Counted from the first letter of the stretch, positions 36,897-46,377 are shown. The stretch: 64,000 nt of DNA from Methylococcaceae bacterium UBA975 (GCA_002292375.1 DBBV01000006.1:62001-126000); one strand, 5' to 3'. Notes: generated by a model not told the origin, from the letters alone. Numbers and translations are program-made.

Positions 36897-37631
36897 ATGG
36901 GTGATATAAAAAAAATAGCCTTGATCACGGGCGGCGCTAAGCGAATTGGCGCAGAAATAACAAAAACCTTGCACAGTGAGGGGTTTGATGTGGTCATTCA
37001 TTATCGGCAATCAGCGCAGGCAGCGGTAGCCTTAGCGAAAACGCTTAACAGCACGCGCGCGTATTCTGCTTATACGGTGCAGGCTGATTTGTTGTCGTTA
37101 AAACAAATAGAACAAATGATGGACGAAGTTATTGAGCAAACGGGTCAACTAGACCTGTTAATCAATAATGCATCAAGCTTTTATCCGACCACCCTTGGCG
37201 AGACAGATGAAAGTCAATGGGAAGACTTGGTGGGCAGTAATTTTAAGGCCCCTTTTTTTGTTAGCCAGGCGGCGTTTCCTTATTTAAAAAAGGCGCAAGG
37301 TAGCATCGTCAATATGGTTGATATTTATGCCGAATCAGCCCTTTCAAACTACCCCGTGTACCGGTCTGCAAAGGCGGCGCTGTATGCATTAACCGAGTCC
37401 CTTGCTGTCGAGATGGCGCCTGATGTGAGGGTGAATGGGGTGTCACCGGGGGTTATTCTTTGGCCGGAACAGCTGCCAGTCGAAGCGCAATCAGAGGTGC
37501 TTAAAAAAATCCCACTGCAAAAAAAGGGGTCGCCATCAGATATTGCGCAAACGGTGTTGTTTTTATCGACACGGGCGCCCTATATAACGGGTCAAGTGAT
37601 TGCTGTTGATGGCGGTAAAGGCTTGGTTTAA
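36897..37631 (+). CDS. folM: FolM-type pteridine reductase (SDR)
   Basis: A 244-residue short-chain dehydrogenase. It has the NADP motif ALITGGAKRIGAEI, where the Lys-Arg pair selects NADPH and is typical of pteridine reductases. It also has LLINNASSFYPT, the active-site YRSAKAALYALT with Tyr-X3-Lys, and a C-terminal TGQVIAVDGGKGLV. The catalytic Ser position reads VDIYAESALSNYP, like other FolM sequences. ATG 36897 is chosen over a TTG 51 bases upstream because it starts the fold correctly and has GAG nearby. It overlaps folK tail to tail by four bases, which supports a pterin or folate role. Confidence 0.8.
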   Translation: MGDIKKIALITGGAKRIGAEITKTLHSEGFDVVIHYRQSAQAAVALAKTLNSTRAYSAYTVQADLLSLKQIEQMMDEVIEQTGQLDLLINNASSFYPTTLGETDESQWEDLVGSNFKAPFFVSQAAFPYLKKAQGSIVNMVDIYAESALSNYPVYRSAKAALYALTESLAVEMAPDVRVNGVSPGVILWPEQLPVEAQSEVLKKIPLQKKGSPSDIAQTVLFLSTRAPYITGQVIAVDGGKGLV

Positions 37632-38119
37632 CGCCACTCAAAATCAATGCGTCGTTGCGCCAAGTGAGTTTTATCAAACGCTTGCCAAAGTTGATCGTAG
37701 CGTTGATTCAGTAGAGGGTGTTTTAATTCGCCGGCGATTTCGGCTAGCGGTTCAAGTACAAAAGCGTAACGGGTGATTTCGCTGCGCGGAATTTCAAGAT
37801 TGGGGTCGTTACTAACGTAATCGCCATATAAAACTAAGTCTAAGTCTAATGTGCGGGGATTAAACTTTTTTTGCTCGGGGGTGCGGCCATTTTGTTTTTC
37901 AATCTCATCCAATAAATGGTCTACTTGTGGGGCTGTTTTATCCGTGTCAAACGCGACGATAAGGTTTAGAAAGGGTTCGCCGTCAAAGCCAACGGCGTCG
38001 GCTTCGTAAACGCTAGACAGTTTCAGCTCACCAAACTGGCTCCTCATAGCTAAGATCGCCGCACGAATGTTTTTTTCGCGATCAATGTTGCTGCCAATGC
38101 TAATAAAAACTTGTGTCAT
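37628..38119 (-). CDS. folK: 6-hydroxymethyl-7,8-dihydropterin pyrophosphokinase
   Basis: FolK transfers pyrophosphate from ATP to hydroxymethyldihydropterin in folate synthesis. The 163-residue protein starts QVFISIGSNIDREKNIRAA and has the substrate loop FNPRTLDLDLVLYGD and PRSEITRYAFVLEPLAEIA. Length is normal. It begins directly after folB with no gap, an expected translational coupling, and its stop overlaps folM from the other strand. Confidence 0.95.
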   Translation of the reverse strand: MTQVFISIGSNIDREKNIRAAILAMRSQFGELKLSSVYEADAVGFDGEPFLNLIVAFDTDKTAPQVDHLLDEIEKQNGRTPEQKKFNPRTLDLDLVLYGDYVSNDPNLEIPRSEITRYAFVLEPLAEIAGELKHPLLNQRYDQLWQAFDKTHLAQRRIDFEWR

Positions 38120-38476
38120 CTAGGGTTTATTGCCACGCTCTATAATAATGCCCACGTCGTCTGCATGGCGTAGTGCACCTTTTTTGTTTAAGGTCAGTTT
38201 TAACCAAGGCACATTGAAGTCGTTGATAATAAGCTCGGCGACTTTTTCTGCCAAGGTTTCCACCAATTGAAAATCACTGCCTTCGACAAAGTCGATCACC
38301 GCTTTAGACAGTGATTTGTAATCAAGGGTGTCATCAATATGGTCGCTCGCCGCGGCTTTTTTTATATCGGTAGCCATTTCAATATCAAAGAACACGGTTT
38401 GTTTGATTTTACGTTCCCAGTCAAAAATACCAATGACCGTTTCGATGCGCAAATTACGCAAAAAAATAATATCCAT
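38120..38476 (-). CDS. folB: Dihydroneopterin aldolase
   Basis: FolB converts dihydroneopterin to hydroxymethyldihydropterin and glycolaldehyde. The 118-residue protein has RIETVIGIFDWERKIKQ with the conserved Glu and the loop DDTLDYKSLSKAV; the later VETLAEKVAELII and LTLNKKGALRHADDVG are typical. It is followed immediately by folK, and tsaD lies 67 bases upstream in the opposite coordinate sense but on the same strand, so tsaD-folB-folK probably form one leftward unit. Confidence 0.95.
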   Translation of the reverse strand: MDIIFLRNLRIETVIGIFDWERKIKQTVFFDIEMATDIKKAAASDHIDDTLDYKSLSKAVIDFVEGSDFQLVETLAEKVAELIINDFNVPWLKLTLNKKGALRHADDVGIIIERGNKP

Positions 38477-38543
38477 AAGACAATTAAAGTGAGTTAAGTG
38501 AGCGAACTATTATGACCTGAGCGGCATTTCAAACAAGCCTAAA

Positions 38544-39578
38544 TTAACTTAATTGGGGTGGCTGGAGTTCCGATAAGGGCCAACGCGGGCGCACTTGAAT
38601 ACTGAGTTCATCGTGTTCGCCAGCGAGTAACCGCTGATAACCAGCGTAGGCGATCATCGCGCCGTTGTCGGTGCAAAATTCATGGCGTGGATAAAAAACC
38701 GTCGCTTTTTGCTCGTCACACATGCTGTTTAGGGTGTGCCGTAAGCGCTTGTTTGCACTAACGCCGCCAGCGACGACAAGGGTGGATAAGCCGCTTTGTT
38801 GTAGCGCACGTTTGCATTTAATGGCGAGTGTGTCTGCCACGGCATCCTCAAAGGCACGTGCGATGTCTGCCCGGGTTTGCGGGTCTAATTCGTGTTGTTG
38901 ACTAGTGGTTAAGGCGAAGGTTTTTAAACCGCTAAAGCTAAAATCTAAGCCCGCGCGATTAGTCATCGGCCTGGGAAAGGTGAACCGCTCGGGGTCACCG
39001 CCTTCGGCGCAACGAGCAAGTGCAGGCCCGCCGGGATAACCTAAATTGAGAAGCTTGGCCGTTTTGTCAAAGGCTTCACCGGCCGCATCGTCGAGTGATT
39101 CGCCCATTAATTGATAATCGCCAATTTTTTTAACGTGAATCAGTTGGGTGTGCCCGCCCGAAACGAGCAAGGCGATAAAAGGAAAACTAGGGGGGGTAGC
39201 CTCTAGCATCGGTGCCAATAAGTGGCCTTCCATATGATGGACACCAATAGAAGGTATTTGCCAAGCATAAGCGAGGCTTCGCGCAACACTGGCGCCGGCA
39301 AACAAGGCTCCAACTAACCCTGGCCCCGCGGTATAGGCGACACCGGATAGTTCGCTAGTGTTTAGTTTTGCTTGTGCTAAACATTGTTTGACAAGGGGAA
39401 TGATTTTTCGTACATGGTCACGTGATGCCAGCTCTGGGACCACGCCGCCGTATTCAGCGTGCATAGCAACTTGGCTGTATAGCGTGTCGGCGAGTAAGCC
39501 TTTGTCACTGTAGATGGCGATGCCGGTTTCATCGCAAGATGTTTCGATGCCAAGAACCAGTCGATTTTTTTTGCTCAT
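38544..39578 (-). CDS. tsaD: tRNA threonylcarbamoyladenosine synthesis protein TsaD
   Basis: TsaD transfers threonylcarbamoyl to A37 of ANN-decoding tRNAs together with TsaB and TsaE. The 344-residue sequence has VLGIETSCDETGIAIY at the N-terminus, the metal-binding HHMEGH, LLVSGGHTQL, GESLDDAAGEAFDK and a C-terminal EFCTDNGAMIAYAG. These are all conserved active-site segments. It is divergent from rpsU, the usual neighbour. Confidence 0.97.
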   Translation of the reverse strand: MSKKNRLVLGIETSCDETGIAIYSDKGLLADTLYSQVAMHAEYGGVVPELASRDHVRKIIPLVKQCLAQAKLNTSELSGVAYTAGPGLVGALFAGASVARSLAYAWQIPSIGVHHMEGHLLAPMLEATPPSFPFIALLVSGGHTQLIHVKKIGDYQLMGESLDDAAGEAFDKTAKLLNLGYPGGPALARCAEGGDPERFTFPRPMTNRAGLDFSFSGLKTFALTTSQQHELDPQTRADIARAFEDAVADTLAIKCKRALQQSGLSTLVVAGGVSANKRLRHTLNSMCDEQKATVFYPRHEFCTDNGAMIAYAGYQRLLAGEHDELSIQVRPRWPLSELQPPQLS

Positions 39579-39727
39579 TTATTTAGCTAAGGTGGACGGT
39601 GGTTAACGCGGCCATTATACCTAACTATAGGGATGAAATTAGTGGTAACGACGAGCGGCTTTTTAAGCGCATGCAGAAAAAGAGGCGCTAGGCCGTATAA
39701 TCTGAGTATATTGTTGAATTATAAGTG

Positions 39728-39756
39728 TTGGCATGCAAAAGCAGTCCATGTATAAT
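39728..39756 (+). promoter_or_regulatory. Strong sigma70-type promoter for rpsU operon
   Basis: TTGGCA at 39728-39733 and a perfect TATAAT at 39751-39756 are separated by exactly 17 bases. Transcription would start near 39763, about 40 bases before the rpsU ATG at 39804. This is the best housekeeping promoter in the window and fits a ribosomal protein gene. Confidence 0.85.
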
Positions 39757-39803
39757 CCGCGATCCTTGGTAGAAACTTAAAATTTAAGAAGAGAGAGAAA
39801 TAC

Positions 39804-40031
39804 ATGCCGTCAGTACGCGTTAAAGATAACGAACCTTTTGACTTTGCTTTACGTCGTTTTAAACGCACGTGTGAAAGAGCTGGTGTATTAGCTGAATCAC
39901 GTAAGCGTGAATTTTATGAAAAACCAACAGCAGAACGCAAGCGTAAAGCCGCAGCTGCTGTAAAGCGTCATTTAAAAGGCCTATCGCGTACCCGTCGTGC
40001 ATTGAACAACCTTCGTCGCGGCCGTAGCTAA
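39804..40031 (+). CDS. rpsU: 30S ribosomal protein S21
   Basis: A 75-residue, highly basic protein. PSVRVKDNEPFDFALRRFKR begins the family pattern, CERAGVLAESRKREFYEKP continues it, and the basic tail RTRRALNNLRRGRS closes it. S21 takes part in initiation and Shine-Dalgarno recognition. A purine-rich AAGAGAGAGAAA precedes the ATG. It heads the rpsU-yqeY-dnaG-rpoD operon. Confidence 0.98.
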   Translation: MPSVRVKDNEPFDFALRRFKRTCERAGVLAESRKREFYEKPTAERKRKAAAAVKRHLKGLSRTRRALNNLRRGRS

Positions 40032-40062
40032 TTAGCTGCGCCCGATTCTTCGCTAAGCTATT

Positions 40063-40521
40063 ATGAGTGAAGTCATCAATACCTTGTCGCTTCGTATCAA
40101 AGACGATATGAAAGCGGCGATGAAGGCAAAAGACAAAGAAAAGTTAGGCGTTATTCGCCTTATTCTTGCGGCCATCAAACAACGAGAAGTCGACGAGCGA
40201 ATACTGCTGGATGATCAGCAAGTGCTTCTATTGCTAGATAAGATGGTTAAACAGCGCCGCGATTCAATCGAACAATTTGATAAGGCAGGCCGTGACGATC
40301 TGGCAACAATCGAACAGCAAGAAATACTCGTTATCCAATCTTATTTGCCTCAGCAACTAAATGAGCAAGAAATTGAGCAGTTGATCGGGCAGGCAATAAG
40401 TGAATCCGGTGCTCAAGGCATGAAGGATATGGGCAAGGTAATGGCCATATTGCGTCCGCAATTACAAGGCCGAGCCGACCTTGGTGCCGCCAGCCAAAAA
40501 ATTAAAGCCAAATTGGTTTAA
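40063..40521 (+). CDS. yqeY: GatB/YqeY domain protein
   Basis: The 152-residue protein matches the YqeY family: RIKDDMKAAMKAKDKEKLGVIRLILAAIKQREVD, then QRRDSIEQFDKAGR and LPQQLNEQEIEQLI. It is a paralogue of the tail domain of GatB, the amidotransferase subunit that binds tRNA. A function on its own is not known. It is placed between rpsU and dnaG, an order common in gammaproteobacteria that suggests cotranscription. Confidence 0.93.
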   Translation: MSEVINTLSLRIKDDMKAAMKAKDKEKLGVIRLILAAIKQREVDERILLDDQQVLLLLDKMVKQRRDSIEQFDKAGRDDLATIEQQEILVIQSYLPQQLNEQEIEQLIGQAISESGAQGMKDMGKVMAILRPQLQGRADLGAASQKIKAKLV

Positions 40522-40656
40522 ATCAGTGAAACAGGGCGCGGTTACGATCGCGTATGTACGCCCCAAAAACAAACTATTTGTATTATTTGCATAATGCACG
40601 AAACTTGTTAGTGTATTGTTGTGTCGAATGTTTAGTTGAGTCAGGTTAATAACACC

Positions 40657-42375
40657 ATGTCGGGTCGAATATCACAGCACTTTATCGATGACTTATTGGC
40701 ACGTACCGATGTGGTCGACGTGATCGATAGCTTGGTTCCCTTAAAGAAAAAAGGGGCAAACTATTCAGCGTGTTGCCCGTTCCATAACGAAAAAACCCCC
40801 AGTTTTACAGTCAGCCAAGACAAGCAGTTTTACCACTGCTTTGGTTGTGGTGTAAGTGGCTCGGCGATCGGCTTTTTAATGGACTACAGCCATTTGGATT
40901 TTGTCGAAGCAGTTGAAGAGCTCGCCAGCCGCGCCGGCGTAGAGGTTGTTCGTGAACAAGGGATTGTTAACGACAAACCAAAGCGTGACTTAAGCCCGTT
41001 GTTGCAACTGAACGAAGACGCCAGTCAGTTTTACCAACAACAATTACGTAGCCATAAAACGTCACAACGGGCGAGTGAATACTTGAAAGGCAGGGGCTTA
41101 AGCGGTGAAACGGCAAAAACGTTTCAACTGGGCTATGCACCAACGGGCTGGGATAACCTGATGTTGGCATTAGGCAAAACAGAAGGGTCGTTGGCAGATT
41201 TGCGTGAACTGGGCTTGATTGTCAGTAATGATAATAAAAAAACCTATGATCGTTTTCGAGAGCGAATTATGTTTCCCATTCGAAATAAACGAGGCCAAAC
41301 GATCGGCTTTGGTGGACGAGTGATGGACGACGCCGAACCCAAGTACCTGAACTCCCCCGAAACACCCTTATTTCACAAAGGACGTGAGGTCTATGGTTTA
41401 TTTGAAGCACTAAAGGCATCGAGCAAGTTACAGCGACTGCTTTTAGTTGAAGGATATCTAGATGTTATATCGTTATATCAGCAAGGGATTACTAACTCGG
41501 TGGCTGCACTAGGTACGGCGATAACACGGGAGCATATTGATTTATTATTTCGCTCGGTATCAGAGTTAGTTATTTGTATGGACGGTGATTCTGCCGGCCA
41601 AAAAGCCAGCTGGCGCGCTATCGTTAACGCCTTGCCCGCGTTACGAAGTGGCCGGCAAATTAAAGTATTATCGCTGCCTGTGGGCCAAGACCCCGACAGT
41701 TTAGTGAGGGACAATGGCGCAGACTATTTTGAGCAATTAATAGAAAATGCGACGCCCTTATCGACGTATTTTTTTGATTACTTAAGCAATGAGCACAGCC
41801 TAGAGAGTATGGAAGGGCGAGCGGCGATGTTAGAACAAGCCCGACCCCTATTGGATACGATTCCGGCCGGTGCTTTTGCCGATATGATGAAAAAACAATT
41901 GGCTACCGTCAGTCAGCTGGGGAGCTCTAGTTCAAAAGGCTTTTCACCTGCGCGTGGTGTAAAAACGCGGCATCAAAGCGGCAAAAAAAGTCCATCGGCC
42001 ATTCGGCACTTAATTACTAGTGTGTTACACGAGCCACAGTTGGCGAGTCAAATCGACCTGGATGAGCCATGGTTAACAGTCGATATGCCGGGAATGGAGG
42101 TGCTGAAGCGGGTTTTATTGCTCGCTGGTGATGGTCAGGATATAAGTCCCGCAGTATTACTGGAGCGATTTCGAGGGGACGAAAATGAGCGAACGATTAA
42201 AGCCCTGTTTGCCGAAGAAAAACTCATCAACGGAGAGTTATCGGAGCACGAGTTTTTAGGGGCAATTGAACGCTTAAAAGAGCAGGCTAAAAAAAGTCGT
42301 TTAGATGTCCTACTAGCAAAATCAAATGACTTAAATGAGATGGAGCGAACAGAATTAAGGGAATTAATTAAATAG
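40657..42375 (+). CDS. dnaG: DNA primase
   Basis: DnaG makes the RNA primers for replication. The N-terminal zinc ribbon is CPFHNEKTPS and YHCFGCG; the TOPRIM domain has the Glu in LLLVEGYLDVISL and the DXD-like MDGDSAGQKA; the C-terminal part is the DnaB-interaction region. The frame opens at TTG 40636, but ATG 40657 (MSGRISQHFIDDLL) gives the usual beginning and 572 residues. It sits between yqeY and rpoD. Confidence 0.96.
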   Translation: MSGRISQHFIDDLLARTDVVDVIDSLVPLKKKGANYSACCPFHNEKTPSFTVSQDKQFYHCFGCGVSGSAIGFLMDYSHLDFVEAVEELASRAGVEVVREQGIVNDKPKRDLSPLLQLNEDASQFYQQQLRSHKTSQRASEYLKGRGLSGETAKTFQLGYAPTGWDNLMLALGKTEGSLADLRELGLIVSNDNKKTYDRFRERIMFPIRNKRGQTIGFGGRVMDDAEPKYLNSPETPLFHKGREVYGLFEALKASSKLQRLLLVEGYLDVISLYQQGITNSVAALGTAITREHIDLLFRSVSELVICMDGDSAGQKASWRAIVNALPALRSGRQIKVLSLPVGQDPDSLVRDNGADYFEQLIENATPLSTYFFDYLSNEHSLESMEGRAAMLEQARPLLDTIPAGAFADMMKKQLATVSQLGSSSSKGFSPARGVKTRHQSGKKSPSAIRHLITSVLHEPQLASQIDLDEPWLTVDMPGMEVLKRVLLLAGDGQDISPAVLLERFRGDENERTIKALFAEEKLINGELSEHEFLGAIERLKEQAKKSRLDVLLAKSNDLNEMERTELRELIK

Positions 42376-42462
42376 TATGGGCGTACGTAGATAAATTACA
42401 AATACCTGCTAAAATACCATGTTCTACGGAACTTAATTGGTGCTTAGCACATCGGGAAACAC

Positions 42463-44265
42463 ATGGATAAAGAACAGCAGCAAGAACAGGCTTCGAAAAT
42501 TAAATTGCTTATTGCCAAAGGGCATGAGCAAGGCTATTTAACGTATGCAGAAGTTAACGATCATCTGCCACAAGATGTAGAGCCTGAGCGCATTGAAGAA
42601 ATCATTAGTATGATTTCCGATATGGGGATAGGCGTGCATGAAACAGCGCCCGAGTCCGATACCGTATCGGACGGTACAGCTGCAGATACCGTTGACGATT
42701 CAGCGGCGGCTGAAGTTGCCGCCGTGGCGCTAGCAACCGTTGATAAAGAACTTGGCCGTACAACTGATCCCGTGCGTATGTACATGCGTGAAATGGGAAC
42801 GGTTGGCTTGTTGACCAGGCAGGGCGAGTTAGATATTGCTAAACGTATTGAAGAAGGTCAAAACGAAATGTTATCCGCAATCGTCCGTTTTCCGGCGGTG
42901 GTTGATGCATTCTTTGGTGTTTTTGAAAAAATTAAAAATGACGAATTACGGTTAATGGATTACATACCGGATTTTGTCGACCTAGAAGATGATTACGACT
43001 ACACACAACCTGCAGCAGCGAAAGATGAAGATGCGGAAGTCATTCCAGATATCACCGTGGCCGATGTTCAGGTCCGCGTAGATGAGATTATTGCTAAATA
43101 CAAAGTATGTACCAAAACCTTTGAAAAGCACGGTTACGGTTCAGATAAAACGCAAAAAGAGTTTGATGAATTAGCCTTATTGTTTATGGCTATTAAGCTA
43201 ACACCGCGCTTCTTTATTTTGCTCACAGGCATTATGCGTGAGCGCGTTGAATTTGTTAGAGCGCAAGAAAAAACCATTATTGATATTTGTGTCAAGCAAG
43301 CAAAAATGCCACGTAAAGTATTTTTAGAAGGCTTTATAAAAAATGAGAGCAGCGCCGATTGGCTTGATGCGCACTTGAAAACAGACGCAGATTTTGTGCC
43401 CTTAATCGAAGCAAACATTGACGATATTAAAAAAGCGCAATTGAGGCTGGGACTGGTTGAAAAAGAAAGCAAGTTAGCAACGACGGAAATTAAGGACATC
43501 AATCGCCACTTATCGATCGGTGAAGCGAAAATGCGTCGTGCAAAAAGGGAAATGGTAGAGGCTAACTTACGTCTCGTTATTTCAATTGCAAAAAAATACA
43601 CCAACCGTGGGCTACAGTTTTTAGACCTTATCCAAGAAGGCAATATCGGCTTAATGAAAGCGGTTGATAAATTCGAATACCGCCGCGGCTACAAGTTTTC
43701 AACCTACGCCACATGGTGGATTCGCCAGGCGATTACGCGTTCCATTGCGGATCAGGCCAGAACCATTCGTATTCCGGTGCATATGATCGAAACGATTAAT
43801 AAACTGAACCGTATTTCGCGTCAGATTTTGCAAGAAAAAGGCCGTGAAGCGACGCCGGAAGAGTTGGCAATAGAAATGGAAATGCCCGAAGATAAAGTGC
43901 GTAAAGTACTTAAAATTGCCAAAGAACCTATTTCAATGGGTACGCCCATTGGTGATGACGATGATTCAAGCTTGGGTGACTTTATTGAAGATGCCAATGC
44001 CGTTTCTCCGGTTGATGCGGCTACAATAGAAAGCTTAAGAGAATCGACGCAAGAAGTACTCGCTGGCTTAACCGCCAGAGAAGCCAAAGTGATAAGAATG
44101 CGCTTTGGTATTAATATGAATACTGATCATACGCTAGAAGAAGTGGGCAAGCAGTTTGACGTGACGCGTGAAAGGATTCGTCAAATTGAGGCAAAAGCCC
44201 TACGTAAACTACGCCACCCTTCACGTACCGAGCACCTGCGTAGCTTTATTGATTCCTCAGAGTAA
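42463..44265 (+). CDS. rpoD: RNA polymerase sigma factor RpoD (sigma70)
   Basis: The 600-residue housekeeping sigma factor. Region 1.1 is at the N-terminus, DPVRMYMREMG begins region 1.2, the non-conserved region of 200 residues follows, then region 2 with YKFSTYATWWIRQAI for -10 binding, region 3 and region 4 with TLEEVGKQFDVTRERIRQIEAKALRKL. It ends the macromolecular synthesis operon and is followed after eleven bases by tRNA-Ile. Confidence 0.98.
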   Translation: MDKEQQQEQASKIKLLIAKGHEQGYLTYAEVNDHLPQDVEPERIEEIISMISDMGIGVHETAPESDTVSDGTAADTVDDSAAAEVAAVALATVDKELGRTTDPVRMYMREMGTVGLLTRQGELDIAKRIEEGQNEMLSAIVRFPAVVDAFFGVFEKIKNDELRLMDYIPDFVDLEDDYDYTQPAAAKDEDAEVIPDITVADVQVRVDEIIAKYKVCTKTFEKHGYGSDKTQKEFDELALLFMAIKLTPRFFILLTGIMRERVEFVRAQEKTIIDICVKQAKMPRKVFLEGFIKNESSADWLDAHLKTDADFVPLIEANIDDIKKAQLRLGLVEKESKLATTEIKDINRHLSIGEAKMRRAKREMVEANLRLVISIAKKYTNRGLQFLDLIQEGNIGLMKAVDKFEYRRGYKFSTYATWWIRQAITRSIADQARTIRIPVHMIETINKLNRISRQILQEKGREATPEELAIEMEMPEDKVRKVLKIAKEPISMGTPIGDDDDSSLGDFIEDANAVSPVDAATIESLRESTQEVLAGLTAREAKVIRMRFGINMNTDHTLEEVGKQFDVTRERIRQIEAKALRKLRHPSRTEHLRSFIDSSE

Positions 44266-44276
44266 TTAAAACTTTT

Positions 44277-44353
44277 GGGCCTTTAGCTCAGTTGGTTAGA
44301 GCAGTGGACTCATAATCCATTGGTCGAAGGTTCAAGTCCTTCAAGGCCCACCA
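44277..44353 (+). tRNA. ileX: tRNA-Ile (CAU, lysidine type)
   Basis: A 77-base cloverleaf with encoded CCA. The acceptor stem is GGGCCTT/AAGGCCC and the anticodon loop CTCATAA gives CAU. The body (TTGGTCG, TTCAAGTCC) resembles E. coli ileX rather than elongator tRNA-Met, and ileX is also near rpoD in E. coli. The CAU would be read as AUA after TilS adds lysidine. Elongator Met is the alternative. Confidence 0.85.
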
Positions 44354-44361
44354 ATATAATC

Positions 44362-44393
44362 AAAGACTTACGAGAAATCGTCGGTCTTTTTTT
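44362..44393 (+). terminator. Terminator of the rpoD/tRNA-Ile unit
   Basis: AAAGACTTACGA and TCGTCGGTCTTT make a 12-base stem with one mismatch and one wobble, and a GAAA tetraloop. The right arm runs into seven T. It lies nine bases after the tRNA CCA. Confidence 0.8.
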
Positions 44394-44656
44394 ATGCCTG
44401 AGCTTTATCGGGGTATGGCTGTTCGTTCACGCCGTTAATAACAGTTTGACTAATTCTTACGGTTTCCATTCGTTGCCGAAAATCTATAAATTAACAACAT
44501 TGTCATTACCCAAAATAAAGGCATTGAAGCTTGGAAAGTGCTCAAAATCATTTTTTTAGAATGTTTTTTGTTGTTCTAATCAAACATCAGGAGTAGTTTA
44601 TTCACAACACCTAACAATAAGGTGTAAAAAAAAATAAACATAAGAAGGAGATATTC
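44394..44656. other. Leader region upstream of the DUF1302 operon
   Basis: These 263 bases between the tRNA-Ile terminator and the DUF1302 gene hold no convincing gene. They are A/T-rich towards the right. ACACCT (44607-44612) and AGGTGT (44620-44625) form a perfect six-base hairpin, followed by nine A and then the AAGGAG ribosome binding site. The hairpin has no T tract on this strand, so it is not a terminator but may stabilise the leader of the mRNA. I find no clear promoter. Confidence 0.4.
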
Positions 44657-46327
44657 ATGAAAAAACATTCGTTTTTCAAGACGAGTGCTGGCTTAGTGGC
44701 CTTCGTGCTTTTAATAGCGCAAGGAACACTGGCTCACGCATTCAGCTTTCATCACGGTGAACTCAAAGGGTCGTTTGATACCGATTTAACTTACGGTATT
44801 GCAATGCGTACTGAAGACGCGGATACCGATAATATGCAAGCCTATGGTAACCGTAACTTTAAAGATGCCGGCGATATCTTTAGCAACGCCATTCGTGGTT
44901 CGAGCACCTTAGCGCTAGATTACAGAAATGTTGGTTTGCTGGTTCGTGGTAATTACTTTTATGACAACGCCTACGACCAAGAAAAATTATCAAAAGACGG
45001 CCGCGATAAGCTGGTGACAGAAGGCGCGATTACCGATGCCTTTGTCTATGGCTACTTTGGTGATAACGATCAAGTCAATATCAGATTGGGTAAGCAAGTG
45101 ATCAGCTGGGGTGAAAACACCTTTATCCAAGGCTCCATTAACGACATTAATACGGTTGATCTAAATAAATTAAGACAACCCGGCCGCGCACTTAAAGATG
45201 CCTTTATTGGTACTAATGCGGCGTATGTTTCTTGGAACGTTAATGATGAATGGACAGTAGAAACCTTTTATTTATTTGACTTTGACCCGATGGAGCTAGA
45301 CCCTGCTGGTGGATTTTTTACGACCTTAGATGGCGCAGGTAAAGGCGGCGGTTTTGACGATGCAGGTAACGGTGTGACTGGAGAAAATATAGGTCCCTTT
45401 GGTTCACCAAGCGGAGCTTGTGTCTCTCACGATAATAAACATTGTGGCTTAGTCGGTGGCTCTTTAGTTCAAGTGGGCTCTAAGTGGGCAAAAGGTGGGC
45501 AGTATGGTTTAGCGATTAGAAAGTTTTTCCCTGAGTTGTTTAACGGCAGTGAGATCGCTTTTTATTACCAAAATCTACACGATCACGTGCCGATGATTTC
45601 AACTTATTACAATACAGGTCAGTATTTCCTCGATTATGTCGAAAATATCGAGCGTTTAGGCGTGTCATTTAATACCAATATTGAAGGTTGGGTGATTGCG
45701 GGTGAATACCATGTGCGTAAAGATGTGCCCATTCAGATGACTGCGCCAGTTTTAAATGGATTAGGTGCAGGACCATTTTTTGGTGTTAATTGTGGCAGTT
45801 GTACGGAGGGTGATGAAATAAAAGGTTATGAGTTGGTCGATAGACATCAAATGCAAGTGACGTTCCAACGTATTTGGGGTGTTGGCTTTATGGATGCCGA
45901 TGCAAACAGCACCTTATTGGAAGTAGCTTATGGTTGGGTGGATGGTTTACCAGCTAAAAATGAAGCATTAATTGGCCCATTTAGAACAGTTTTTAACCCA
46001 CAAGTCACCGATAACTTTTGGGGCTTTCAGGTTAAGCAGTCGCTTACCTATGAGGCGGCACTGTTTAATGTGGCATCGGTTTCTCCCTTTGTGGCGTTCA
46101 AATATGACGTAGAAGGGGTGTCTAACGAGATTGTCCCTCTATTTGTAGATGACAGAAAAGCACTTACCCTAGGTGTGAACTTTGGCTACGGCGGTGGGAC
46201 CTGGACAGGTGGCCTTAGTTGGACGATGTTTGACGGCTCGAATTCGCAGATCAATCAAGCGGGTAGCCGTTTGAATGGCCGAACGGATCGTGACTTTATC
46301 CAAGCCAATGTCAGCTATTCGTTCTAA
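44657..46327 (+). CDS. DUF1302 family outer-membrane barrel protein
   Basis: A 556-residue secreted protein with a signal peptide (FFKTSAGLVAFVLLIAQGTLAHA). The mature part starts GELKGSFDTDLTYGIAMR, the DUF1302 opening, and alternates amphipathic strands to a C-terminal Phe (DFIQANVSYSF), the pattern of outer-membrane beta barrels. The DUF1302/DUF1329 pair is often encoded side by side in proteobacteria that handle hydrophobic compounds, but the substrate is unknown. AAGGAG lies six bases before the ATG. It begins the envelope transport module. Confidence 0.88.
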   Translation: MKKHSFFKTSAGLVAFVLLIAQGTLAHAFSFHHGELKGSFDTDLTYGIAMRTEDADTDNMQAYGNRNFKDAGDIFSNAIRGSSTLALDYRNVGLLVRGNYFYDNAYDQEKLSKDGRDKLVTEGAITDAFVYGYFGDNDQVNIRLGKQVISWGENTFIQGSINDINTVDLNKLRQPGRALKDAFIGTNAAYVSWNVNDEWTVETFYLFDFDPMELDPAGGFFTTLDGAGKGGGFDDAGNGVTGENIGPFGSPSGACVSHDNKHCGLVGGSLVQVGSKWAKGGQYGLAIRKFFPELFNGSEIAFYYQNLHDHVPMISTYYNTGQYFLDYVENIERLGVSFNTNIEGWVIAGEYHVRKDVPIQMTAPVLNGLGAGPFFGVNCGSCTEGDEIKGYELVDRHQMQVTFQRIWGVGFMDADANSTLLEVAYGWVDGLPAKNEALIGPFRTVFNPQVTDNFWGFQVKQSLTYEAALFNVASVSPFVAFKYDVEGVSNEIVPLFVDDRKALTLGVNFGYGGGTWTGGLSWTMFDGSNSQINQAGSRLNGRTDRDFIQANVSYSF

Positions 46328-46377
46328 GCGCTATGCCATTTTATAAATATAAAAAAGTAGTTTTTAAGGAGAAGACA

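Noticed and set aside
40534..40564. GC-rich inverted repeat between yqeY and dnaG as terminator
   Set aside because: GGGCG and CGCCC can pair, but the loop is about 20 bases and no T tract follows; dnaG is expected to be cotranscribed.
44277..44353. Elongator tRNA-Met
   Set aside because: The CAU anticodon fits both, but the arms resemble E. coli ileX and it lies next to rpoD as ileX does, so Ile is preferred.
44320..44559. Open frame of 79 codons after rpoD
   Set aside because: It begins inside tRNA-Ile and runs through the terminator; no ribosome binding site and no recognisable protein.
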